From: Pseudomonas sp. KBW05
GTDB lineage: Bacteria; Pseudomonadota; Gammaproteobacteria; Pseudomonadales; Pseudomonadaceae
Reading direction: 5' to 3'
Assembly (NCBI RefSeq): GCF_003852405.1
Contig: NZ_QAJM01000002.1
Span: 41,107-105,106 of the forward strand
DNA length: 64,000 nucleotides
Shown here: positions 17,865 through 26,368 of the stretch, piece by piece
How the letters are laid out: each line of letters opens with the position of its first letter
Position numbering within the stretch: position 1 is the first letter of the stretch
The notes under the pieces: model-generated
The model's input: only the letters and a program-made list of their open reading frames with translations
What the model was told of the DNA's origin: nothing
Database searches by the model: none
Made by a program: the position numbers and the translations under genes

Positions 17865-17969
17865 TGTGGGAGCGGGCTTGCTCGCGAGTGCGGTGTGTCA
17901 GTTGGTGCATTTGATGCTGATACACCGCTTTCGCGAGCAAGCCCGCTCCCACACAAGCCCGCTCCCACC
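17865..17969. repeat. Inverted REP pair (REPIN) plus a third half-copy
   Basis: Arm TGTGGGAGCGGGCTTGCTCG... (17865-17887) is matched by its exact reverse complement at 17931-17953, separated by about 43 bp; a third partial copy AGCCCGCTCCCACC follows at 17955-17969. This is the typical Pseudomonas REP palindrome pair. It sits between the end of the sugar operon and the next gene and recurs at 59985-60076. Confidence 0.9.
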
Positions 17970-18002
17970 TAGTGGTGTGCACACTTTGGGAACGGTGTGG
18001 CC

Positions 18003-18284
18003 TCAGACAAACGGCTGCCCGCTGAACCCGCGTGGCAAACGCTGCAATCCCGGCAAATCAGTAAGGCGCTGCGTCCACGCGTTGCGCCAGTCGCCGGCGG
18101 TATGAGCCTTGGCTCTGCGGTTGGCACGCCGGGTCGCATTGCGTTGCACGCGGCGGGCTTCCTTGTAGGCATCGGTGTTGCGGCAGGTGCGGCACTTGAC
18201 CCGATTCAGCTCGGTGCTGGAGGGGAGGTTGGTGCCGTGGTGGCCGCAGGCAAGATGGCCGGCGACCTTGAAGTGAATGACCAT
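18003..18284 (-). CDS. Small zinc-finger-like hypothetical protein
   Basis: 93 aa. Candidate metal ligands are in HLACGHHGT near residue 13 and CRTCRNTDAY near residue 31, giving a C-H-H...C-x2-C pattern. The remainder is Arg/Lys-rich (RRVQRNATRRANRRAK), suggesting nucleic-acid contact. AAGGAGA lies 7 bases before the ATG on the minus strand, so the start is well supported. No named family recognised. Confidence 0.65.
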   Translation of the reverse strand: MVIHFKVAGHLACGHHGTNLPSSTELNRVKCRTCRNTDAYKEARRVQRNATRRANRRAKAHTAGDWRNAWTQRLTDLPGLQRLPRGFSGQPFV

Positions 18285-18415
18285 AGGAGCATCTCCTTCT
18301 TATAGGGGAGGGTGGGAAGGCTTTTCCCGGTGCCTCAATGTTGTGACCCCGCCTGCACAGCCGCGTTCGCTTTAGTTTGGTACCCTGACGCGCACCCAAT
18401 CATAAAAAGGAAGCA

Positions 18416-18877
18416 ATGATGAGCGTCGAAACCCTGCCACACGAGGGCAGTTGCCGCTGCAATCGCGTGCGTTTCAGTGTCAGCGTGGCCCCGGTGATCA
18501 CCATGGCGTGTCACTGCACCGGCTGCCAGAAAATGTCCTCCAGCGCTTTCTCCCTCAGCGCCTTGATACCCGCTAGCGGCTTCACAGTGACCGCTGGTTG
18601 CCCGGTGATCGGCGGGTTGCAGGGGGTGGACCGTCACTACTTTTGCCCCCATTGCATGAGCTGGTTGTTTACGCGCCCCCATGGCATCGATGAGTTCGTC
18701 AATGTGCGCGCCACCTTGCTGGATAACGCCAACGAGTACGTGCCTTTCATGGAAACCTGGACTCGGGAAAAACTGGCCTGGGCCACCACCCCTGCCGTCG
18801 AAAGCTTTGCGCAATTGCCGCAGCCGGAGGCGTTTCCGCGATTGTTGCAGGCCTACGCTGAGTTTACCGCGCGCTGA
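18416..18877 (+). CDS. GFA-family zinc protein
   Basis: 153-aa protein of the glutathione-dependent formaldehyde-activating (GFA/CENP-V) fold. Zinc cysteines are seen in [23 protein letters not shown] and [10 protein letters not shown]. Most members of this fold are not demonstrated formaldehyde enzymes, so the function is left open. There are two tandem ATGs; the first follows AAGGAAGC. It converges with a DinB-family gene, the stops being 2 bp apart. Confidence 0.85.
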   Translation: MMSVETLPHEGSCRCNRVRFSVSVAPVITMACHCTGCQKMSSSAFSLSALIPASGFTVTAGCPVIGGLQGVDRHYFCPHCMSWLFTRPHGIDEFVNVRATLLDNANEYVPFMETWTREKLAWATTPAVESFAQLPQPEAFPRLLQAYAEFTAR

Positions 18878-18879
18878 GT

Positions 18880-19407
18880 TCAGTCAATCAAGGCCAGCAG
18901 GTCGGTGTCGCCCACATCCACACCGGCCTGGCTCAGCAGTGTGGTCACTTGGCCGCGATGGTGGGTCTGGTGGTTGAAGAAGTGCAGCAACAGGCTGAAA
19001 AAGTCCTTGTTGGCCGCGACGCCGCGCATGTTGTGGTACTGCAAGCGCTGGTCTAGCTCGGGCGCTTGCAGGGTGTTGACCCAGTCGATGATCAATCGAT
19101 CCAGCCAGATGCGATAGGCGGCGAGTGCACGCAGGTCGGCGAAGGCCAGTTGCCTCAGGTCGGCCGGCATGGCGACAGCCTCCAGCGGTACCAGCGCCAA
19201 ATAACCTGCCGGGTGTTGGGCAAAGCGCTTGAGCCACACTGTATCGCCGAGGGCCAGGTGGTTCAGCGTGCCGAGGATCGAGTCGAAAAAGGCCCGTCGA
19301 TCTTCCAGCAGTTGCGCGTCCGTGAGGTGGCTGGCGGCGTCATACACCTTTTGGTTCATCCACTGGTTGTAGCTTGCCATCAGCGTGATGTGTTCAATCC
19401 GGTTCAC
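18880..19407 (-). CDS. DinB-family metal-binding protein
   Basis: 175-aa four-helix-bundle DinB/YfiT-like protein. The metal triad is visible as H50 (GTLNHLALGD), H146 and H150 (NHQTHHRGQ). Family members are putative thiol-dependent transferases or hydrolases. The start is a GTG (VNRIEHITLM), because the family consistently begins just there; the reading frame stays open upstream to 19767, but that extension is Arg-rich low-complexity and not homologous to anything I know. Confidence 0.85.
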   Translation of the reverse strand: MNRIEHITLMASYNQWMNQKVYDAASHLTDAQLLEDRRAFFDSILGTLNHLALGDTVWLKRFAQHPAGYLALVPLEAVAMPADLRQLAFADLRALAAYRIWLDRLIIDWVNTLQAPELDQRLQYHNMRGVAANKDFFSLLLHFFNHQTHHRGQVTTLLSQAGVDVGDTDLLALID

Positions 19408-19532
19408 GGGGTTGCTCTCTTGAAAGCGGGGTGGCGCCATCATAAGCCGCGCCCGCCCGGCGGTCATGGTGTTCCGGCAGGCACGGGCTATGGTTGTTAG
19501 ACGCCAACAGTGCGCCCTCGGAGGGTCACAGC

Positions 19533-20225
19533 ATGAACACCAGCGATCTACTGGAACAACTCCTGCGCGCCGGGCAATCGGGCGGCGGTGGCTCGGGCAA
19601 CGGCCTGGGCGGGTTGCTCGGCGGTTTATTGAAAGGCACCAGCACCGGCAATGCATCGGCGGGCGGCGGTTTAGGCGGGTTGTTAGGCGGGCTCGGCGGC
19701 CTGTTGGGCGGCGGCGCGACTGCACGGCCTGCGCAGGGGCGCGCTGGCGGGATGAATTACGCGGCACTGGCGTCGTTGGGCATGATGGCCTTCCAGGCGT
19801 ATCAGGCCTGGCAGAGCCAGCAGGCCAGCCAACTGCAAGCCGCCTTCCAGACGGCGGACCAGCTTGATGGCCCCGAGGCCGAAGCCCATAGCCATGCGGT
19901 ATTGCGCGCCTTGATCGCGGCCGCCAAGGCCGATGGGCGTATTGATGAAAAAGAGCAGCAGATGATTTCCAACGAGCTGCGCCAGCACACCGACGATCCG
20001 CAGTTGCAACAGTGGCTCGACGCCGAAGTCGCTAAGCCGCTGGATGCCGCGGATTTCGCCGAGTTTGCCGGCGACCCCGCGGTGGCTGCCGAGGTGTATC
20101 TGGCCAGTGTGCTGCTGGTGGATGACCAGCAGGACGCCGAACGCAATTACCTGGATGATCTGGCGGCGCAGCTGCAACTCGATCCGCAGTTGCAGCTGCA
20201 CCTGGAGCAACAGGCCAAAGCCTAG
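19533..20225 (+). CDS. DUF533/TerB-like protein (YebE family)
   Basis: 230 aa. A Gly-rich N-terminal half (GLGGLLGGLLKG repeats, about residues 20-65) precedes an alpha-helical TerB-like domain (AHSHAVLRALIAAAKADGRIDEKEQQ, then LAAEVYLASVLL-like near the C-terminus). Such proteins are inner-membrane associated and often stress induced. GGAGGG precedes the ATG at 19533. The last 4 bases overlap the convergent gene. Confidence 0.82.
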   Translation: MNTSDLLEQLLRAGQSGGGGSGNGLGGLLGGLLKGTSTGNASAGGGLGGLLGGLGGLLGGGATARPAQGRAGGMNYAALASLGMMAFQAYQAWQSQQASQLQAAFQTADQLDGPEAEAHSHAVLRALIAAAKADGRIDEKEQQMISNELRQHTDDPQLQQWLDAEVAKPLDAADFAEFAGDPAVAAEVYLASVLLVDDQQDAERNYLDDLAAQLQLDPQLQLHLEQQAKA

Positions 20226-21031
20226 AAGCGCAACGTGGCGCCGGTGGTCAGCCATTGATCGCGATCACCGCTCAGGCTGCGCCCGACGATCAGGTCCACA
20301 TCGACAAACTCGCCAAGGTGCAGGCGCGGCCCGGCCTGCCAGGCCTGGTCGCCGCCGCGCTGGCCGTAGCGCTCACCGATCAGCGTGAGGGCGGGCGCCA
20401 GTTGATACTCGAAACCGCTGCCCCAGGTCAGGCGATGGTTTTGTTCACCGTCATCATAGGCATGGGTCCAGCCGGCATTCAGGCTCAGGCGCAGCGACTG
20501 CAAGGGCTGCCAGGTCAACGGCAGATTCAGGTCCGCCCCATCAAAGGCGTGCCGACGATCCAGCGCAACGTGCGCCCCGGCGGCCACCGCCATCTCCAAC
20601 CCCAAGTCTTCCCGCGACAACACCTGTGCCTTGAGTTGCGGGCTGATCTGGCTTTCGCCTCCAGCCCGCGAAAGTGCCGCGCCCCATTGCACGGAGGGCA
20701 GGGCGCTGAAGGTGCACGCGGGAGACAGTGTTTCGCTGTGGCTGCTGCCATCGTGGCGGTTGGCGCTGAACCAAGCGTCCACGTTGCAGGTGCCCGGCGC
20801 ATTGATTGCGCCATCGTCGACCACATAGGCCCCGCCAGCGGCATGGGCCTTGGACAGCAGTGCTATCAGCAACAGCATGGCCAGGGTCAGGCCGATAAAT
20901 ACCAGGTTGCGCCGTAATGCACGGCGTTTGGCCGGCGGCAACAGCAACAAGGTGTGGCGTGCGCCGCGATAGTGACGCGCACGGTATTTGGCAAACCCAT
21001 CCGGGCGTTGCGGCGTGTGTTTGTTGTGCAT
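20222..21031 (-). CDS. Hypothetical envelope protein with one membrane helix and beta-rich domain
   Basis: 269 aa. A basic N-terminus (about residues 1-42) is followed by a hydrophobic segment NLVFIGLTLAMLLLIALLS and an AHA cleavage-like site. The C-terminal part consists of alternating beta-strands ending in a terminal Phe (TTGATLRF), reminiscent of an outer-membrane beta-barrel such as those annotated as transporter or YfaZ-like proteins. The long cytoplasmic-looking leader is unusual for a barrel. It is convergent with the DUF533 gene (4-bp overlap) and 18 bp downstream of the SLOG gene. Confidence 0.65.
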   Translation of the reverse strand: MHNKHTPQRPDGFAKYRARHYRGARHTLLLLPPAKRRALRRNLVFIGLTLAMLLLIALLSKAHAAGGAYVVDDGAINAPGTCNVDAWFSANRHDGSSHSETLSPACTFSALPSVQWGAALSRAGGESQISPQLKAQVLSREDLGLEMAVAAGAHVALDRRHAFDGADLNLPLTWQPLQSLRLSLNAGWTHAYDDGEQNHRLTWGSGFEYQLAPALTLIGERYGQRGGDQAWQAGPRLHLGEFVDVDLIVGRSLSGDRDQWLTTGATLRF

Positions 21032-21049
21032 GATGCACCTCGCGTGAAT

Positions 21050-21397
21050 TCAGCTTTCTACGGTCAGCACCGAAATGCCGCTGGCTTTGGCCTGGCAGAC
21101 CAGCTCTGACGTGTCTTCACCACCCGGCAGGGCAATGACCACGTCGGGCCGGCTGTCGGTCAGCATGAAATGGTTGCGCTGGCGTTCCGCCTGTTTGCCG
21201 TGGCGTTGCCAGTTGGGCGGGTAGCGCACCACGTCGATGCCCAGTTCCCGTGCCCACTCCTCGACGTCGCTGCCCAGGAACTGGTTGCCGCCATGGATCA
21301 ATACCTGCACCGGGCGCAGGCGGTGGTAAGCGTCCAGCACTTGGCGGGACTTCTTGGTGTCGGCGTAATGACGACCTGCACAGATCAAGACGCGCAT
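21050..21397 (-). CDS. DUF2493, YspA/cpYpsA-related SLOG-family protein
   Basis: 115 aa. The Rossmann-like SLOG nucleotide-binding fold is indicated by MRVLICAGRHYAD at the start, IHGGNQFLGSDVEEWARELG in the middle and DVVIALPGGEDTSELV near the end. Members bind nucleotides or derivatives and occur in stress, phage and conflict contexts. The start was chosen at MRVLI because AAGGA lies 7 bases upstream. It lies between an envelope protein and mgtA. Confidence 0.8.
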   Translation of the reverse strand: MRVLICAGRHYADTKKSRQVLDAYHRLRPVQVLIHGGNQFLGSDVEEWARELGIDVVRYPPNWQRHGKQAERQRNHFMLTDSRPDVVIALPGGEDTSELVCQAKASGISVLTVES

Positions 21398-21460
21398 ATT
21401 CGAATCCTTGTGATGCACGGTGACGGCCGGGCGACCGCCACCGTTTGAACGGCGGGGGGA

Positions 21461-24175
21461 TCAGTACCACTGCTTGAAGCGGCGGATGTAGATCGTTTTC
21501 ATCAGTTGCGCCACGCAGCAGTAGCTGAGCAGGGTGCCCACCAGCCATGGGAAGTACGCCAGCGGCAGCGGTTGCAGGCCGACCAGGGTGCCCAATGGCG
21601 AGAACGGCACGTAGATCCCCAGCGCAATCACCACGCAGGTCATCATCAATACCGGCCATGCGGCGGTGCTTTGGAAGAACGGGATCTTGCGGGTGCGCAA
21701 CATGTGCACCACCAGGGTTTGCGAGAGCAGCCCCTCGATAAACCAGCCGGACTGGAACAGGGTCTGCATCTCCACGCTGTTGGCGCTGAACACGTACCAC
21801 ATCAACGCAAAGGTGGTGATGTCGAAGATCGACGAGGTCGGCCCGATCCAGATCATGAAGCGGCCGATGTTTTTCGCGTCCCACTTGCGTGGCTTGGCCA
21901 AGTATTCCTTGTCCATCTTGTCCCACGGCAGGGCCAGCTGGGAGATGTCGTACATAAGGTTTTGCAGGAGCAGGTGAATCGCCAGCATCGGCATGAACGG
22001 GATAAACGCGCTGGCCACCAATACCGAGAACACGTTGCCGAAGTTGGAACTGGCGGTCATGTTCAGGTACTTCATGATATTGCCGAAGGTTTCGCGGCCC
22101 TTGAGCACGCCTTCTTCCAGCACCATCAGGCTCTTTTCCAGGAGGATGATGTCGGCCGATTCCTTGGCGATATCAGTGCCGCTGTCCACCGAGATACCCA
22201 CGTCAGCGTCACGCAGTGCCGGTGCATCGTTGATGCCGTCACCGAGGAAGCCCACGGTGTGGCCGTTGGCTTGCAAGGCCTTGAGTACGCGGGATTTCTG
22301 CAGCGGGGTCAGCTTGGCAAACACCGTGCGTTCTTCCACGCGGCGCAGGAGTGTGGCGTCGTCCATCGCTTCGATTTCTGCGCCGAGCAGCGGCTGGCCT
22401 GGCTCCAGGCCGACCTGGCGGCAGATCTTGCTGGTGACCACGGCGTTGTCGCCGGTCAACACTTTTACCGCCACGCCGATTTGTTGCAGCGCGGCAATCG
22501 CCGGGCCGGCGGTTTCCTTTGGTGGATCGAGGAAGGTCAGGAAGCCCTGGATCACCAGGTTGCGTTCATCGGCGGTGGTGTATTGCGAGCGCGCCAGGGC
22601 CTTGGGAATGTTGCGCGTGGCCACCACCAACACACGGAAACCGTCTTCGTTGTAGTCGTTGGCCAGTGCCAGCAACTCGTTGCGGCGGCGCTCATCCAGC
22701 GGTACAGCGTCGCCGCCTTCCATCACATGGGTGGAAATGCTCAGCATCTCCTCCACGGCGCCCTTGCACACCAGCAACTGATCATCGGCGGCATCCTTGA
22801 CCACGATGGACAGGCGACGGCGGACAAAGTCGAAGGGCAATTCATCCACCTTGCTGTAGGCAAATGGCACCTGGAACTTCGGGTTTTGTTCGGAGAACTG
22901 CACCACGGCCTGGTCCATCAGGTTTTTCATGCCGCTTTGGTGATGGCTGTTGAGCCACGCCAGGGACAGTACCGCATCATCGCGCTGGCCGAAGGCGTTG
23001 ACGTGATGTTCGAGGATGATCTTGTCCTGGGTCAGGGTGCCGGTCTTGTCGGTGCACAGCACGTCCATCGAACCGAAGTTCTGGATCGCGTTGAGGCGCT
23101 TGACCACCACTTTGCGCTTGGCCATCGCCGTGGCGCCCTTGGCCAGGTTGGCACTGACGATCATCGGCAGCATTTCCGGGGTGAGGCCGACGGCAACCGC
23201 CAGGGCGAACAGGAACGCATCGCCCCAGTCACCCTTGGAGAAGCCGTTGAGCAGGAACACGATCGGCACCATCACCAGCATGAAACGGATCAGCAGCCAG
23301 CTGACGCTGTTGACCCCACGGTCGAACGCGGTCTGCACCCGCGAGCCAACAATCGCCTTGGCCAGCGAGCCAAAGTAGGTGCGTGGCCCGGTGGCCACCA
23401 CCACGGCCTTGGCCCGGCCGCTGACGACGTTGGTGCCCATGAAGCAGATGTTCGGCAGGTCCAGCAGGTTGCCCTGGTCGGCGGCCGGGGGCGCAGCGGA
23501 TTTTTGCGTGACGTCGCCAAGGGTGTCGTACTTTTCCACCGGCAAGGCTTCGCCGGTGAGCACCGCCTGGCTGATGAACAGGTCGCGGGATTCGATCAGG
23601 CGGATGTCGGCCGGGATCATATCGCCGGCGGATAGCTGCACGATGTCGCCGGCCACCAGGTCACGCATCGGCACTTCACGCAGGGTCGGCTGGGCACCGA
23701 CTTGTTCGCGGCGCAGCACGGTGGCGGTGGTGCGCACCATGGCTTTCAAGGCTTCGGCGGATTTCGCCGAGCGGTGTTCCTGCCAGAAACGCAGCAGGCT
23801 GCTGAGCAGGACCATGGTCATGATGATGATGACTTTGGTCAGGTCGACTTCTTCACCGGCTTGCAGCGGCAGCCAATAGTCGGTGACAAAGCTGATGCCG
23901 GCCAAGGTCAGCAGCACGTAGATGAACGGGTTGTTCAGCGCTTGCAGGAACTGCACGATGGCGTGTGGCGGCTTGTCATGGGCGACTTCGTTGTAGCCTT
24001 CCCGGTGCAGGCGTGCAGCGGCGTCCAGTTCGGTCAAGCCATCCTGGGTGGCACGCACGTTGGCCAGGGTGGCCGACAGGCCGTTGTGGGCTTCGCGGGC
24101 GGCGCGCATCGACAGTTTGGTGTCGGCGTCGGTGGTGGTTTTCTTGTGCAGTGGCGTGTTTTTTACGGCGCTCAT
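21461..24175 (-). CDS. mgtA: Magnesium-translocating P-type ATPase
   Basis: 904-aa P3B-type ATPase importing Mg2+. The phosphorylation site is D376 in CTDKTGTLT; the phosphatase loop LTGEALPVEK, nucleotide-domain TGDNAVVTSK and hinge GDGINDAPALRDADVG are intact, and the C-terminal membrane helices are complete. The start MSAVKNTPLHKK was chosen because AGGAG lies 8 bases upstream; an upstream in-frame reading to 24211 lacks one. It is preceded by a multi-ORF leader with its own promoter, so regulation by Mg2+ at transcription and possibly within the leader is likely. Confidence 0.95.
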   Translation of the reverse strand: MSAVKNTPLHKKTTTDADTKLSMRAAREAHNGLSATLANVRATQDGLTELDAAARLHREGYNEVAHDKPPHAIVQFLQALNNPFIYVLLTLAGISFVTDYWLPLQAGEEVDLTKVIIIMTMVLLSSLLRFWQEHRSAKSAEALKAMVRTTATVLRREQVGAQPTLREVPMRDLVAGDIVQLSAGDMIPADIRLIESRDLFISQAVLTGEALPVEKYDTLGDVTQKSAAPPAADQGNLLDLPNICFMGTNVVSGRAKAVVVATGPRTYFGSLAKAIVGSRVQTAFDRGVNSVSWLLIRFMLVMVPIVFLLNGFSKGDWGDAFLFALAVAVGLTPEMLPMIVSANLAKGATAMAKRKVVVKRLNAIQNFGSMDVLCTDKTGTLTQDKIILEHHVNAFGQRDDAVLSLAWLNSHHQSGMKNLMDQAVVQFSEQNPKFQVPFAYSKVDELPFDFVRRRLSIVVKDAADDQLLVCKGAVEEMLSISTHVMEGGDAVPLDERRRNELLALANDYNEDGFRVLVVATRNIPKALARSQYTTADERNLVIQGFLTFLDPPKETAGPAIAALQQIGVAVKVLTGDNAVVTSKICRQVGLEPGQPLLGAEIEAMDDATLLRRVEERTVFAKLTPLQKSRVLKALQANGHTVGFLGDGINDAPALRDADVGISVDSGTDIAKESADIILLEKSLMVLEEGVLKGRETFGNIMKYLNMTASSNFGNVFSVLVASAFIPFMPMLAIHLLLQNLMYDISQLALPWDKMDKEYLAKPRKWDAKNIGRFMIWIGPTSSIFDITTFALMWYVFSANSVEMQTLFQSGWFIEGLLSQTLVVHMLRTRKIPFFQSTAAWPVLMMTCVVIALGIYVPFSPLGTLVGLQPLPLAYFPWLVGTLLSYCCVAQLMKTIYIRRFKQWY

Positions 24176-24314
24176 GGTGTGTACTCCTGTCGCCAATTCT
24201 CGACAAAACATACCCGGTACTTACCTGCTGACAGGCGAGCGAAAGCATGCCGAGCCGCGGACTTCGCGATCGGTTTAAATAAGGTGTCTGGACAACTTTT
24301 TGCAGCGGCTTTAG

Positions 24315-24353
24315 TTAACTAGCGCGCAGCGGATTACAACTGGAATAGTTCAT
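24315..24353 (-). CDS. Possible 12-codon leader peptide upstream of mgtA
   Basis: ATG preceded by GGAG at 6-base spacing encodes MNYSSCNPLRAS and stops. It ends 140 bp before mgtA and lies in a CTGGA...TCCAG hairpin. Leader peptides control mgtA in enterics (mgtL), but this one has no sequence similarity that I can see. Translation is unproven. Confidence 0.3.
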   Translation of the reverse strand: MNYSSCNPLRAS

Positions 24354-24399
24354 AAAGAACTCCAGGGTATTGATCAGTTAGTTGCTGTTTCCAGCAGGA

Positions 24400-24693
24400 T
24401 TAACCGGCGCGCGCGCTCAGGTAGAAACCGAGCAGCAGACCGGCTTGTGCCAGGCTGGAAACCTTCGGTCTCTGTGGGTCCTGCGGATCGGCGTGATCCC
24501 AGTGCTGCGCCAGTTGGCCGCTTTCCGGGCAGATACGCCAATGCGCCAACGGGCGAGCCGGGCGCACTTGAGGGGAGGGTGTGGCAAAGGCCGAGCGGGT
24601 CGGGGAAAACCCCATAGGCTCGCGGCACAGCTTGGCGCGCAGGGCTGCCGCTAGCGTGCGAACATCATGTAAAACAAAGGCTTGGAAGGTCAT
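24400..24693 (-). CDS. 97-aa hypothetical protein upstream of mgtA
   Basis: MTFQAFVLHDVRTLAAALRA at the start, a basic and Pro-rich middle (RPARPLAHWRICPESGQLAQHW) and a hydrophobic end (LAQAGLLLGFYLS). GAGG lies 6-9 bases upstream of the ATG, which supports translation. It shares a promoter with mgtA at 24905-24933 and lies 224 bp before the mgtA start, so it could be a regulatory or accessory small protein of Mg2+ homeostasis. I do not recognise a named family. Confidence 0.55.
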   Translation of the reverse strand: MTFQAFVLHDVRTLAAALRAKLCREPMGFSPTRSAFATPSPQVRPARPLAHWRICPESGQLAQHWDHADPQDPQRPKVSSLAQAGLLLGFYLSARAG

Positions 24694-24751
24694 AACACAC
24701 CTCGGGACCGGACGGGCGACCGGTGAGGCAGTTACGGTGGAGCATCGAGCT

Positions 24752-24856
24752 CTAGCGCAGCTTACCGGACCGGGAAACGAGTCCTGTCATATTCTGGGTT
24801 GGGCGCCCGATGCCCGCAAAGGCGGTGCTCGGACAGCGACTAGATACTGTGTCCAT
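24752..24856 (-). CDS. Possible 34-codon upstream ORF in the mgtA leader
   Basis: An ATG about 42 nt after the predicted transcription start opens a frame that begins MDTVSSRCPSTAFAGIG and ends SRSGKLR. The ribosome site is weak (AAAGAAG). It may be a regulatory uORF or chance. Confidence 0.25.
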   Translation of the reverse strand: MDTVSSRCPSTAFAGIGRPTQNMTGLVSRSGKLR

Positions 24857-24904
24857 TGGCTTCTTTTGTGAGGTTTAAAAAAGGCCCCAGTTGCGGGCAC
24901 GGGC

Positions 24905-24933
24905 AATCTACTCAGGCAGTTGCAAAATGTCAA
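24905..24933 (-). promoter_or_regulatory. Sigma-70 promoter of the mgtA leader
   Basis: On the minus strand: TTGACA (24928-24933), 17-bp spacer, TAGATT (24905-24910). Predicted start near 24898, leaving about 205 nt before the 97-aa gene and about 720 nt before mgtA. The 24694-25010 gap holds this promoter, a structured leader and the direct repeat at 24959. Confidence 0.7.
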
Positions 24934-24958
24934 CGGATGATTAATTAAATCACCCGCT

Positions 24959-24975
24959 GTTCAGAGTTTATTCAG
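24959..24975 (+). promoter_or_regulatory. Direct repeat GTTCAG-N5-ATTCAG, candidate response-regulator site
   Basis: Two hexamers in tandem with an 11-bp period, as used by OmpR/PhoP-type response regulators. It lies 25 bp upstream of the mgtA -35. Low-Mg2+ induction by PhoP is established for mgtA homologues in other gammaproteobacteria; binding here is inference. Confidence 0.4.
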
Positions 24976-25010
24976 ACAAGAGGCACTTGGAAGTTGCTCG
25001 ACATATAACT

Positions 25011-25622
25011 TCAAATACCCTGGGCCGCGAGAATGGCCAGATAGATCAATACCACGCCACAGGCGCCGTAACTGATGCGCTGCCAAGTGGGCGAGGCGTT
25101 CTGGCGCAACAGGTTCACCAACCCGGCAACCAGAAAGCATGACAGCACCGACGCCAGCATGAACCCGGCAAAAAACATCAGCGTCTGCCCATGGCTCGGC
25201 GTGGCACCGACGATGCCCGACAGCGCACTGCCCAAGGCGCCCCAGTAGACGATGTTTTTCGGGTTGGCCAGGGAAATCGTCGCACCCACCGCCAAGGCAT
25301 TCTTCGCCGAACTGGCAGGTGCGCTGTCAGCTTGCGGCAGATTCCACGCATCCATCAGGCTGCGCACGCCGAGCCAGGCCAGGTACAGCGCGCAGGCAAC
25401 GGTCAGCGGCACGCGCACGGCGTCATGCTGGATCAGCAGCGCAATGCCGGTGAGGCCAATCACCGCCCAGACCGCGTCACCCACCAATGAGCCAATCTGT
25501 ACCAGCAACGCGGGGGTGAACCCCTGGAGCAAGCCACGGCGCAGGGTCTCCGCCAGCACGGCGCCGGGGGACAGGCAAAACACAAAACCAAATACCAGCG
25601 CGTAAAAGAAGATCGTCAGCAT
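25011..25622 (-). CDS. LysE-family amino acid exporter
   Basis: 203-aa inner-membrane protein of the LysE/RhtB family with about six hydrophobic segments. The N-terminal FVFCLSPGAVLAETLRRGL and the ISLANPKNIVYWGALGSAL motif are diagnostic. Exported substrate (amino acid or derivative) is not predictable. It is upstream of the mgtA leader and downstream of arsH on the same strand; the 48-bp gap to arsH allows, but does not prove, co-transcription. Confidence 0.88.
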   Translation of the reverse strand: MLTIFFYALVFGFVFCLSPGAVLAETLRRGLLQGFTPALLVQIGSLVGDAVWAVIGLTGIALLIQHDAVRVPLTVACALYLAWLGVRSLMDAWNLPQADSAPASSAKNALAVGATISLANPKNIVYWGALGSALSGIVGATPSHGQTLMFFAGFMLASVLSCFLVAGLVNLLRQNASPTWQRISYGACGVVLIYLAILAAQGI

Positions 25623-25670
25623 GCCCGCGTCCTTTCGACAAAGGGCACGAGCATACGCTGCTCGGGGGGA

Positions 25671-26357
25671 TCAGATCGACCGTTGGTTGACGCGCCGGGA
25701 CAACTCGTCAGCGCTTTCCTTGCGTTCTGAGTAGCGGTCGGTCAAGTCCGGGCGATCACGCAGCAACAGCGTGAACTTGACCAACTCTTCCATCACGTCC
25801 ACCACGCGGTCGTACAGCGGCGAGGGCTTCATGCGGTGCTGGTCATCGAATTCCATGAATGCTTTGGGCACGGAGGATTGGTTGGGAATGGTGAACATGC
25901 GCATCCAACGGCCCAGCACGCGCAGTTGGTTGACCGTATTGAACGATTGGGAGCCGCCAGACACTTGCATCACCGCCAGGGTTTTACCCTGGGTCGGGCG
26001 AACGGCACCCATGGCCAGTGGCACCCAGTCGAGTTGGGCCTTGAATACCGCCGACATGGAACCGTGGCGTTCAGGCGAACACCACACCTGTCCTTCGGAC
26101 CACTGCATCAATTCCAACAGTTCCTGCACTTTTGGGTGATCACTCGGGGCGTCATCGGGCAAGGGCAAGCCGCTGGGGTTGAAGATGCGCGTTTGCGCGC
26201 CGAAGTGCTGCAGCAGGCGCGCGGCCTCTTGCACCAGCAAACGGCTGAACGAACGTTCACGGGTCGAGCCGTAGAGCAGCAAGATGCGCGGTGGCTGGGC
26301 GCTGTCGGTGGGGCGCGGAGTGATCAGCGACAGGTCTAGATTGGGCAGGGTGGTCAT
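25671..26357 (-). CDS. arsH: Arsenical resistance flavoprotein ArsH
   Basis: 228-aa NADPH-dependent FMN reductase fold. The flavin-binding phosphate loop is [14 protein letters not shown] and the signature [18 protein letters not shown] is typical of ArsH, which oxidises trivalent organoarsenicals and can reduce quinones. It begins 11 bp downstream of arsC and is last in the arsRBCH operon. Confidence 0.95.
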   Translation of the reverse strand: MTTLPNLDLSLITPRPTDSAQPPRILLLYGSTRERSFSRLLVQEAARLLQHFGAQTRIFNPSGLPLPDDAPSDHPKVQELLELMQWSEGQVWCSPERHGSMSAVFKAQLDWVPLAMGAVRPTQGKTLAVMQVSGGSQSFNTVNQLRVLGRWMRMFTIPNQSSVPKAFMEFDDQHRMKPSPLYDRVVDVMEELVKFTLLLRDRPDLTDRYSERKESADELSRRVNQRSI

Positions 26358-26368
26358 GGTTTCTCCGG

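Noticed and set aside
18878-18879. Fusion or operon of the GFA and DinB genes
   Set aside because: They are convergent with separate stops two bases apart.
19408-19767. N-terminal extension of the DinB protein
   Set aside because: Arg/Pro-rich shadow frame overlapping the DUF533 promoter and coding region; the GTG start matches the family.
21506-23635. 709-codon frame antisense to mgtA
   Set aside because: Low-complexity His/Gln/Val composition typical of a shadow; mgtA is unambiguous on the other strand.
24717-24800. Plus-strand GGTGAGGCAGTTACGG, resembling the opening of an M-box riboswitch
   Set aside because: It points away from mgtA, and the remaining conserved M-box blocks are not present.
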